Assembly (NCBI RefSeq): GCF_021130785.1
Contig: NC_060211.1
Location: 124,631,001 to 124,695,000, forward strand
Direction: 5' to 3'
DNA from: Homalodisca vitripennis
Taxonomy: Eukaryota > Arthropoda > Insecta > Hemiptera > Cicadellidae
Length of the DNA: 64,000 nt
The notes under the pieces are model-generated. The model was not told the DNA's origin. It made no database searches and saw only the letters and a program-made list of their open reading frames with translations. The position numbers were made by a program, and so were the translations under genes. Positions 11,591 through 22,200 of this stretch are shown one piece after another (positions within the stretch are counted from its first letter, which is position 1; the number at the start of each line of letters is the position of its first letter).

Positions 11591-12400
11591 CGTAGTTATA
11601 ATCATTCTGCTGAATCGCGGAAGGAAGTAGGCTCTATGTTAATTAGACGCGGTACGTGGACATTATTTTGTTGGTTTGACCTATCCAGCTGTTAGAGATG
11701 TCAAAGGTGATAGGTTCCCGAGCCGGTCGCGGTTGGTTTGAAGAGGGTGGGGGTCTTCCAGTCGAGTGCAGAGCGTCTACACGTGTAGTTCAGAAGCGAT
11801 AGTACTTCCTCTATTCCTATTCATTTGGGATATAGAGTTAATTTTTTACCCGCTGTGTCTTAAGTCAAGTTCTAATAGTTTTTCAGCCTCCATAGTCTTC
11901 AAAGTAGTAAGTCCCGTACCAGCGTTAAGTTTAACATCTTTTGTTTTATACTGTTGTGTAAAATTTTCTAAATTTTGCCATATAACAGAGCCTGATAATT
12001 AATTCAACTTTTGAAGTATTGTAAATTAGATTTAAATCCTAAAGTTTACATCAATCATTGTGTAATTTTGATTTTGAATATTTTGAGAAGAGAACCTTTT
12101 ATATTATTTTGTTAATTTAAACCTTTTTGGTGAAGTATACCTTTTTAGTTTCATTTTTTTTAGTTTTGATCAGACTCTAAATTAGATTTGACCGATTGAG
12201 AGAAATTTTGAAGAAAAGCAAATCAAGATTTTGTAAAACTTTTGTTAAATTTTGAGTGAAATTTAAATTCGGAATAAATTAAGTATTTCCGAAAGGTTGT
12301 TCTGATTTATAGAAAATTAGCTCCAGACTTTATAAATACTATGTACTATAATAACGGTAAACATTCAAGACAAGTTTGTGCATGTTATAGAAATGCGAAC
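11591..12400. other. Sequence interrupting the second LINE remnant
   Basis: About 0.8 kb between two parts of one LINE where roughly 0.1 kb would be expected. It begins with a GC-richer stretch (11640-11790) and becomes AT-rich after 12000. It contains the coding-like segment 11846-11991 (minus). It is probably a later insertion, but I see no clear terminal repeats. Confidence 0.4.
11846..11991 (-). other. Coding-like open segment, unknown
   Basis: The minus strand has an AG (11992-11993) before an open frame of about 48 codons ending in TAA. It reads SVIWQNLENFTQQY, then KLNAGTGLTTLKTM and EAEKLLELDLRHSG. The amino-acid mix looks like protein rather than AT-rich noise, and an acceptor-like TTATCAG lies in front. 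It could be a last exon, a retropseudogene piece or part of a mobile element. Not recognised. Confidence 0.25.
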
Positions 12401-12870
12401 TACGACTAGCTGAATGTGCCGTTCCTATGTATGGAGAAATCTCTTGGCCTGTGTCCCCTCGTTGTGAGAAGGCAGCTGCTTGACTTTTCTTCAGAGAATT
12501 CTCATTTTTTAACTGGACTCTCGTGATCTCCTTGCGCTGTTCAACTTTAGAGTTCCTGACCTAACCCACTCCACCTACTTCTTCTGCTGTCCCTCGATCT
12601 TTACCAACTAAGTCGTGAACAGCACCTTCCCATGTCTGCACAGGCTCGGTAACATGGTCTCGGAGTACTACGACTTCTTCCATGGTAGCAGCCGTCGTCT
12701 GAAGTCTACTTTCCTTTCCTGGTAACAACATTCAAAATGTCGCACAAGTGTGTTTCAAGTTGTAGTTAACCTTACATCATTTATCAGCATGCTATGTATT
12801 ATATGTATTGTTTTGGTTCTTGTTGCCGTTTGTCATAAATAAATATAAATAAATAATAAATCATGGCAAC
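12400..12870 (+). pseudogene. Second LINE remnant: RT C-terminus, 3' UTR and tail
   Basis: The plus-strand frames read LGLCPLVVRRQLLDFSSE, then after a frameshift DSRDLLALFNFRVPDLTHST, then after a stop NSTFPCLHRLGNMVSEYYDF and HGSSRRLKSTFLSW. This is the usual C-terminal pattern of jockey-like RTs (LxPLxxRR, DLLxLxNFRVP, RLGNxVSExxDFF). It is followed by a 3' UTR and an AATAAATA-rich tail at about 12832-12862. At least two frame disruptions show it is old. Confidence 0.75.
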
Positions 12871-13043
12871 TATTAATGCTATTTACCTTTTTTGAAATTT
12901 TCATCCCTAAATTAATAAAGGCGGTTTGTTTTGGGCAGACATCCTTCCATTACGCTCTCACATTCAACATTAAATGGTAAGTTTTTAAATAGCTGTTACA
13001 CTAAATTTATTTTTTGTGAGTTTTTTTATATATTATTTTCAAT

Positions 13044-13900
13044 ATGGCATCAGAAAACTGTGGCAATTGTAATGATAAACTTCCTAAAACCGGAGACTAT
13101 GCGTCGTGCACATCATGCAGCAGAGGCTTCCACTTTGAAAGATGCAGTGTTAAGAAACAAACTTGGACATCCGTGGGCGCTAAACAATATACTTGGGTAT
13201 GTACTAGTTGCAGAAAGAATAAATAAGGTTCTATATGCCAAAATGAAGATGAAGACGTACTTCTCCAAACTAACCCGGATGATGATTTAGAGGTTAGTAG
13301 CCTAGGTGTGCAGAGGTATATCCTCACCAAAGTAACGTCCCTCATGGACATGAAGGGAAAACTCGACAGTATTGAGTCATCTATGAAGTTTTTCACTGAA
13401 AAATATGACTCATTGCTGGATGAGGTCGTCGAACTTCGAGCTGAAAACAAAGAGCTTAAAGCTGAAGTTAACATCCTCAAGTCAAATTAAAAATCTTCCA
13501 GAGACGCAGTTGACAAGCTGAAACACCAAGGTGGCAGAACTTTCAGCTGAGATTGCCGACCTGGACCAATACGGTAGAAGTCTAAACCTTGAAATTCATG
13601 GGCTTAAGGTAGAAGGAAGTTCAGCACAAGAAAACCTTGCAGAAGTGCTACAAAAGGTGGCCAAGACATCAATGTGGACTACCAGCCTTCCCAGGTTCAT
13701 CAGGCACATCGTCTACAACCACGTAAAGACGGCAACCCACCCACCATCATCGTCCAATTCTATTCAAAGACAATAAGGTACCAGTGGCTGGGCTGGGGGA
13801 AGAAACGCAAGAATCAACGGAGTTTACTTCAACGAGAGTCTTTCAGTTTAATCAGCTGCCTAGTGAAATAGAAAATTTACCAAATTTAAAGAAGTTTAAA
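13044..13900 (+). pseudogene. LINE ORF1-like: PHD finger, coiled coil, RRM-like
   Basis: It starts at ATG 13044 with MASENCGNCNDKLP and Cys/His spacing of a PHD-type zinc finger (CxxC, CxxC, H, CxxC) through WVCTSCRKNK. After an in-frame TAA at about 13224 the same frame runs on as an acidic stretch and a heptad-rich coiled coil (KYDSLLDEVVELRAENKELK) to a second stop at 13488. After frame changes it reads SLNLEIHGLK, PPTIIVQFYSKTIR and ARINGVYFNESLS, as in the RRM-like part of LINE ORF1 proteins. PHD-bearing ORF1 is known for some CR1/L2-type LINEs. It is decayed and lies on the strand opposite to the nearby ORF2. Confidence 0.75.
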
Positions 13901-13932
13901 ATTGGCAGCCTACACTTGGTTAAGTACAACTA
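13845..13932 (+). pseudogene. Short RT-C-terminus-like tail fused to the ORF1 remnant
   Basis: Directly after the ORF1-like FNESLS the next frame reads FNQLPSEIENLPNLKKFK and ends in TAG at about 13930. This resembles the C-terminal WNSLPNHIKSVGSRNRF of the reverse transcriptase at 8.8 kb. The element may have lost most of ORF2 by internal deletion. The match is short, so this is tentative. Confidence 0.35.
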
Positions 13933-16030
13933 GATCTCTATATCAACTATAAAGCTAAAACTTGCCATTTGTAGATATCTTAGGAATAGGCCTAGCCTGG
14001 CCCAATCTCCACTAGCCTGTCCCGACATTCCACTACACTGCACAACGCTCGAAACTATTTTCATTACACAGATTCACTCTAACTGTACTAGACTATTTTG
14101 TATTCACACTACTTTGTCTACTGGCCACGAAAAAGACACCAAATCTACTTCAATCAGTTTGCAAATACAACATAAACATAACCAATAAAAACAAAACATA
14201 ACCTAACTACACACGATTAGCAGAAACTGTTTCGACCAGACGACACTACTCCACACAACTGGAGACAAAGAGGAATAAAGACAGACATGCATGCACGTAT
14301 TTCATAACAGCGCACTCTCCTAAGAACTGTTTTCGAATATCAAACCATGTAACTAATTTATATTGTTTTCGTTATGTAATCCTTATATTGTTTTATTGTT
14401 ATTGTTATATAAAGTTCTAACTGTATCCATACATTTGCCAAGCATAAATAGAAACATGATGCCTGCCATAACCGAAAATTACTAATTATTAGTATTTTCA
14501 TTTAGTGAACTGATTTTAAGCGGTACAACCTATTACATACATTATTACTAGTAAAAATGAAACAGCAGAAGTATGGAAATATCGTTGGTTCTCGCCGACA
14601 AGTATTTTTATGTAACTTGGCGAGGCCAAACTGTGTAAAACAATGTAATTGAATAAATAAATTAAATAAAACAAAAATATATTCATGTGATGCTGGTCTC
14701 AACGTTAGATAATTTTGCATAAAACCAGCTTGGGATCTAATGCGAAATGATATATTAACGGTTTATTAGGCTTAATTCCTAAATTAATTCTTTGTTACTT
14801 AAACTATTTTAAGGAGTACTACTCTACGAAGTTTCAATATTAACCGTAACAGCACAAAAAAGTCGGTGTAAGTGTCGGTTTAAGTAACTGGTTTGTTAAT
14901 AATTGTAATATAATAATGTCGGTGATTATAGCTTTAAACATTTTCCTGGATGCATTACAAACCGAGTAATCAATGCAATCAGTTATAGGATACTACTTCA
15001 TAATTCGCTAAGTTTAAGAAGCTCATGGAAGCTTTACATGGAAGCTCATATATAATAACAGGTACAAGTTTAAGAGCTTTATTTGAGATCTTACTTCATA
15101 AATATAAATTACTATTCAACAATCAAACGCCGAATCTGTAATCGTATATAAAAGATCTGAAATCTATAGACCAATCAGAAAATTGATTGGATGGGATGAG
15201 AACAAAGCACCCTTCTCACGTGATCTATTCCTTTGGCTCATTATTACTCATCGGTGTTATTAACGAACAAGTAATGGGTTATAATGTAATGAAAATTCCA
15301 AATGTAAAGTCTGTTTTGGTCAATCCTGGCTATACGAGTAAACACAGTAGCAAAATACAAGTACTGACAGGTTATAACGTTATATATAGACTACACGTAA
15401 AAGAAATTACAATAATAGCCACCAAACGTGTTGTAAAATTGCAATGTTAACGTTTAGGTTACAGACCTGTATGAGGGTAAAAACAGACAAATTTAGAAAA
15501 ACAATCATTTCTTGGGGAACGGATTGCTGACCAAATGTTTTTAACCATTAGCAATAATAACAAGTGGCAATAACTACGTATAGGTTCTAATCAATTAGAA
15601 ACAATAACAGCTATTAAATCAAAATAAACAAAATAATAAAACAAATGAACAGCAATAAAAAGTATTCATATAGTGACAATTTTTCCCATTTTTACAATTC
15701 TTGTCTAATCTGATGTAGTCACTCACTTTGCTCTAATTATTAGATAAGCGTCAGGAGTGAGGTTCCTTTAAAGCGATCAATGTTCTGTCGCTGTCCTTGT
15801 TCTGTGTATGTCAGCCTGTAATACCTTGCAATGTGAAAATGTGATGCTTTTATGTAAAAAATGACAAATAAAATAAAAAAGTGAGTGAATTGTACAATGC
15901 AGTTTAAACTTTAAAAATAACAAAGCTAAGTTAATTTTGGAATTCATACAAATATATCGAATTTTATAACATTATTTTATGTTATATATTTCTGTGCACA
16001 GGACAGGATTTGTAAGTAACCAAAATAACC
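13933..16030. other. AT-rich stretch, no gene recognised
   Basis: The segment 13933-14450 is probably the decayed 3' flank or UTR of the LINE remnant. An 87-codon open frame at 15187-15450 (plus) shows no recognisable domain. I see no structured repeats. Confidence 0.5.
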
Positions 16031-16134
16031 CAGTGTGCAATGTTTGTAAAAACAGAGGCCGAATCCTTTGTAATGTGATGAGGAAGTTTTCAGGCCAGTG
16101 GTATATTGTGATCGATGTCGATATCAGTTTCACG
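16028..16134 (+). pseudogene. PHD-finger-like coding fragment, broken
   Basis: One frame reads PVCNVCKNRGRILC. A second frame a few bases on reads CDEEVFRPVVYCDRCRYQFHG and then meets TGA where a Trp would be usual. The CxxC...CxxC...H spacing and CDRCxxxFHG are typical of PHD fingers. The frame change and stop indicate a remnant of a gene or mobile element. It is not the same sequence as the ORF1 PHD at 13.0 kb. Confidence 0.4.
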
Positions 16135-17950
16135 GATGATTGATAGGATGATGTAAAATCATACCTACTCCCAAAATTCTGTGGTACATTTTGATGTTAC
16201 ACAGCATTATTGATGACTTCATGGCGCTATGAAACTGCATTCGCACGGCAAATCATGATTAATCCTATTCCTTCAATTACATTACTATAACGTTAGTAAT
16301 GAAGCTGAATTTAACAAGGCATTTTAAAGAAAATGATCCGTCTTCGCATTTTATGCGTTTAACTATTAATCGTTTTACGATGGCAATATAACATGTGATG
16401 TATTCGTGTACTATATCGAAATTATAAAACCTTGTCATCGTTTCAAATAGAAGGTAATAAATAATAAATATAATTATTAAAGTTTATGGTGATTTTAAAA
16501 CCAAAATTTATTATATTTCCTTTCTTATAGGACGCTTAAATATCAGTAGCTTTACGAATAATTGAACCAGTTGGACATAAGTAATTATAGTATAGCAATC
16601 GCCAGATTAGTTAACTCCTTTAAAACATTTTTGTAAACTAATTCTATTCTAAATACCATTAGAATATTTTTTATTTTATAATTCTTGGATGTAATATGTA
16701 TGTACAAGATTTCGAAACAGTCATATTTATTAGTGTAAAATAATTATTAGTTTAATGAAAGCTCTGAAAGTCTAGTAGACATTTGCCGATTAATGGACGG
16801 CTCCAGAATAATGAAGAACTAGATTACACAGTTGTATTCCCGTTAGACTTAAATGTGTGGCGATAAAATAATTAAATAGGCATTGTATATTATACCCCTA
16901 AATATGTTTAAAACATTTTTACACTATTCATCTTTTCTACTAATTGCCAAATTCCAATCTAATTCATGACTAATTAAAATCTGTAATGTAAAATCCGAAG
17001 CCAAAAGCTATAAAACCTCGTTTATTTTGTTTCTATGTTTCTTTAACTGTACACAAATTAAAATTGTAAGTGTTATAATGAAATATTATTGATATTTGCA
17101 CCTATTTTATGCAATATAGATCACATTGAGGCAAATGTTCAATATAAGCACGTAAATGATATTGCATAGTAGATAGTGTGTGTCAAGAGAGGAGTTTAAA
17201 ACTTGGATCATAAGCGCCTAGCTTTTTCATATTTATCCACAAAGAGCAATACATAAACATTTGGTAATTGTACATAAATATATTAATGGATTTAAAATGA
17301 AAGATTAACGTTTATGAAATTTACTTGAACTCGATGTACATCACAAAACATTAATACCGTATTTGTATTGTTTTAGGCATAAACATGTCTGAACTGAGTA
17401 CCACGTCTGAGATATTAGAAGAATAGCTTTAATCCAAATGTACTTAGTTCAGAAAAATACTAACAACATATGTAAACACTATTTATTATTAATAACAAAC
17501 CATTTATATGTTGTGATTCCAAATACAGAATTTGGAGACAAGCTGTTAACTTTAGTGCACTTACACGTGTAAATTACCTTGATAAAGTTCTAACGATACC
17601 AATACACGTGTGATGGGGATCTCTTTGTGTAAACTAGACTTACAGACAGGCACGTGGCTTTCACTGTTACGTAAGGGCTATTGATTTATAAGATTAGTCC
17701 TTTGGTCGTTTTATAAGATTAGTCCTTTTGAGTTGGTAGATATTGAAGCAGTATGAATCAAATTGTCGGCAGTAACTATCTTTGTCGCTGACGTTAAAAG
17801 TGTTATACCAACAATTTTATCTTTATTTTATGAGCGGAACCTTTATTTTAATATGCTCGTATTTTATTTCACTATTTAATTAAGATAAATTATATTTTTA
17901 AATTTTTACATTGTAGAAGGAAAGTGTAAAATGAAAATAAAAATTGTGTA
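16135..17950. other. AT-rich stretch, no gene recognised
   Basis: No coding region, RNA gene or clear repeat, except one partner of a diverged dispersed repeat near 17580-17790. Confidence 0.5.
17580..17800. repeat. Diverged dispersed repeat, partner 1
   Basis: Shares a segment with 19080-19190: CTTTGTGTAAACTAGACTTA with ACAGACAGGCACGTGGCTTTC against CTTTGTAGAAACTAGATGTA with ACAGACAGAGG and ATGGCTTCC, followed by a TAGTCCTTT-like motif in both. They flank the mariner remnant at similar orientation. Confidence 0.5.
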
Positions 17951-17956
17951 GCAGCA

Positions 17957-18690
17957 AAATTTGTTCCAAAATTGCTTAATTTTGAACGAAAAAAGCGGCG
18001 ATTGCAAGTTGCTCAGGAGTTACTAAATGAATTCAATAACGATGGAGAATCAGTGAAATGAGTGCGACACTGAGAAATAGGTGACAAAATATGTGTTTCC
18101 GCATATGACGCCAAATCTAAGGCTCAATCATCCCAGTACCCAAAAAGAACGACAAAGGCTCGACAAGTGCAGTTGAACGTAAAAGTTATAATAAAATCTC
18201 ATGGTTTTCTTAATAGTGAGTGCATCATGAATTCTAGCCAAAAGGTCAAACGGTCAATAAGGAGTACTATCTGCATGTTTAACACGGTTTGCGTGAAGCA
18301 ATCCGAAAAACGCAATCCAAAGTAATCATTACCTTTGCACTATGACAATGCACCTGCTCACACTTCATTGCTTTTCTGTATATTGTTTACCAAAAACATA
18401 ACTGTAACGATACCTACCCTCCATATTCTCCTAAAATGGCTCCGTGTCATATTATATTTCAATTTCCAAAAATAAAGAGAATCTTAATGGGCTGTGTTTC
18501 ACAAGCATTTATGACATCAGAAGTACATCACTGAAAGAGCCAAATGGCAAAGGTTTGAGGGGTGTTTCGAGGATCAGAAGAAGCTCTGGTACAAGTGCAT
18601 AATATCTAATGGGGACTATAATGAAGGTGGCAACAATTATGTAAAAGAATCAATAAATACTTTTTTTATGAAAATTCTATTTTTCAATCC
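17957..18690 (+). pseudogene. Decayed mariner (DD34D-type) transposase
   Basis: Plus-strand frames read VPKLLNFERKKRRLQVAQEL, ARQVQLNVKV and HYDNAPAHTSLLF. After a frameshift they read PPYSPKMAPCHIIFQFPKIK, and near the end DQKKLWYKCIISNGDYNEGG. These match the order of motifs in mariner transposases. The third catalytic Asp (usual APCD or APSD) is His here, and there are several stops and frameshifts. The N-terminal HTH part was not recognised. Dead copy; ends not defined. Confidence 0.8.
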
Positions 18691-19039
18691 AAACTTTTTA
18701 ACATACCGGTACCTCATAACGGTGTACAATTTCAAAAAACTATATTAACCATACTGACCGGTAATATGCTGTATACAATAGTTACCTATCACAATGAAAA
18801 TGGTAGAAGCGAACAGGAATATATACAAAAGTCTATCAGTCAATGTAACGTATGACAAGCAATCCAAGGTTGAAAATAAATAAATTGTAAGTAAAATCTA
18901 CTCTACATAGTCTCCTAGAAACGAATATAAGTACCACTTATTGTAAAATGTTCTACATCACTACATTAAAGTAACTAGTGTAACCAACATTAAATTGTGT
19001 CAGGAAAGAAAGTCCCTACCTTAGCAGCTTTGATGTACT

Positions 19040-19240
19040 TCTAGCAGAATGCTTTGACTAAAGTTCTGACGAGACAAAGTTACAAGCGGTGCGGATTCCT
19101 TTGTAGAAACTAGATGTACAGACAGAGGCAAATGGCTTCCTCTGTCACAAGAGCGTGCTAACTTCAAGCGGATGAGTCCTTTAGAAGTAGGAGTAACAGA
19201 ATGTATAAATATGATAATAGCGAGTGAAGTTAAGTTGTTT
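19040..19240. repeat. Diverged dispersed repeat, partner 2
   Basis: Partner of the repeat at 17580-17800, with similarity strongest over about 110 bp. A 75-codon frame on the minus strand across it is treated as chance. Confidence 0.5.
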
Positions 19241-19249
19241 TCTGTCACA

Positions 19250-22200
19250 AGTCTTTCATCAGGAAATAAATAAATTAATTAATTTTAGAATACGTAACTA
19301 GGAAGGTAAAAATCACAACAGTGATATGTAACTATTTGGTCCAAGTTACATATACGTCTTTTTATATTTTAAGAAGAAAGTATTCGTATCAACCACAACT
19401 GTTTTATCAAGATTTTGCTCTTGATTTTTAAATTAAAATCTTAAAAGTATGTATGTTTTCTTTGCCACTTAGGATAAAAAGCTGAGAAATCATTCATTGC
19501 AATCAGTCCTAAAAGGGCCAATGGTTGCTTCTAGAGTGACAGGGATATTAAGGATGGTAGGTTGGGGTTAGAGACCGCTTTCTATCGAGATCCTACAAAG
19601 AGGTTTACACAAATCTGTGTTATTATTTTGGAAGAAAGAGATTTTGTCATGTAACCTTTGTTTTAATCTCTACCAATAAGAACGGGCAGGTGAAAGTACC
19701 GCCTATGTTTAGGTTAGCAGCAGCCTCTTTAAGGGAACTCTACACACTCCTTCGCAGTCAGCCGACTTATCAATCTTTTATCTCAGTATCTTGATTTTTC
19801 AGTTAGTATGCGTTGCACCTGGACATCCATAAGTATACCTATATGAACGTAATACAATTTTTTTTGCTACATCCCGGGAAGGTTCAACTGGAAAAAATAA
19901 ATCAGCAATACTAATCTTTCCCAGAGGCATATATGGTACGGTCTCTTAAAAACAAAGCTCTTTGGTCTTAGCTGTAGTTTTGTAATGTAAAACGGGTACA
20001 ATTGTTTTTGGAACACCTTTGGAGTTTTCGGCATTTTCCCTCTAATATCATTTGTAGAAGATCCACTCCCCAGAGGGCAACTCTTGCATAAAAACTCCAT
20101 TGGTTTAAATATTGCTTACTCTTGGGTCCGAATTCCGCATTACTACGAGAAAGTAATCTACTGCTTTCTCAAGGAAAGGTTACCCCACTTTGTTTCATAG
20201 GACTGAACTACACTATGCATCGTTACCTTTATCCTGTTTTTGTGGTTTAACGTTATCTCTCCTTGAGCTAATCTAACAGTATGAGTATCGAAAGCATTTT
20301 CTGGAGAATTCAGTATGAAGATGTTATTTCGGACTCCCTTATTCCTGCTGGAGAAGAACGTGTGATTAGCTCCGTCTTTCCGAGACCGCTTTAGACACTC
20401 GCAGTTCCTTAACTTGCTTATTATTCAAAAGGTAATATCTGAAATTGGTTTCTGGCAATGGAATTGAGTGAGACGAAGTTGTATCCCTTCATATTAAGCT
20501 TGAAAAAAGCAGAAATTTCTAATTGCGTTGGTTGCCGCTGACACTAGCTAATGTAACAATTCTCATACAAGTTCGTAGTGGCAAATAACATAAGGATACA
20601 TGCAATACTATCCACATCAGTAAACTCCACTTTGTGGCCTAAAGTTAAAAATAATTTCAATTTTCTTTATACAGAAAGTTTTGAATGTGATGAAATAAAA
20701 CGCTTGGATTCTTATCAGCAACATGAAATCAAGTAGCTTGATTTGAGTACTAGCAACATGTAATTACAAAATCACGAGATTATCTTGAGATTGTAATAAT
20801 AGTTACCATAAACTGCAAACCTGTAAATAGTGTAATTCCTCGTCATCTCGTCATCATTTTGACTACTGCTAAATAGCTAGGATTAGCATTTTCAAAGGCG
20901 ATAACAGTAATAGTACGCAAAACTTACAACAACGAAGTTCATTTGAGAAAGCGTCTCTACTCTGGAAAAATGGAGATGTGAAAGTCTGATTCATATAAAT
21001 ACACTATACTAGGTACCGACCTGCATCCTGGTTCACAAACCTCTCTCTATCAAGTTGTTAACCTAACTCCTCACGACAGTCCCTCTCTTAAACGTACAAC
21101 TCAATAGATATCCAAATCGTTATATCCGCATTTTCAAGATGTATCCCGGAATTGAAGGACGACGTAAGGAAGAATTACAATTACAACGGACCTTGGTTGT
21201 AAAAATTATATCCTTTTTAACCTTAAATACTGATGCGTGAAACGTACGAGGAACATTTTGTACATCTTAAAATAATACAACAAGCACACTTATAGAACTG
21301 ATGTATGTTAACAAATTACACTCTTACTGTTTATTTCTATGTTAGTTGTTTCTGTAATAAACTTCCAAACTTATGTAATAAAGTGAATAAAACAATATTT
21401 TCATACGACAAAAATAACAACAATTTCTCCTACATTCAAACAGATTAAAAATAACATTACCATTGTCCTAATAGTGTGTAATATACAAAAAAAACACACT
21501 ACGCATAGTAAAACTATGTGTAGTATTTTAATATATACAAACATTTGTAAAATTAAAGACAAAAAAGTGATGAGTAAGAAATAACTGCAAGAAACAAACA
21601 TTCTACAACCCCACGAGAGATGACGCTTAGCCAATAATGTTTGTTTAGAGACATCCCAATAAGTTTTTATTGTAACTGTTAAAGTAGGCAATTTAATACA
21701 GAAAAAAGTAATATCATTAGATTTTAAATTAAAAATCAAAATCCAATATGTCCATTATTTTAGAAAATCATTACGGTAATTCTATTTATTGTCATATTGT
21801 TTTCAATATTCTTAAAATCCAAATTTAGATTATTATGTAAGAGCCCCCAAAGAAATTAAAGCGATACCAGTGACTCTCTCGTACTTTTTCAAGGTAACGC
21901 AATTATAGCAATAGGATTAGTAGAATCGGTAATAACTTGTAAAAATGTGGTTATGACTTGAAAGATAATAAACATCGACTTACAACGCATAAGTTGTGCA
22001 TAAATTATACTATTTTTAAATGCTATTAAATTCAATGGTCGTCTTTTATATCAATTACCAATAATAATTTTATTTGACAAGCCGTTTTGTTAAAAGAATA
22101 TAAACTATAACTTATAACATGTAGTACTATTGTTTCTTACTCAATAGGCTTTAATATTTTCTACGTATTATTTTTATTAATTTTTGTAAGAGGTCTCTTG

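Noticed and set aside
15187..15450. 87-codon frame (plus) with two GYNV words
   Set aside because: No family resemblance; the two short repeats are not enough to suggest a repeat protein.
21401..21739. 112-codon hydrophobic frame (minus), possible membrane protein
   Set aside because: Its Phe/Leu/Ile/Val bias is what AT-rich DNA gives by chance; no motif and no GC rise over it.
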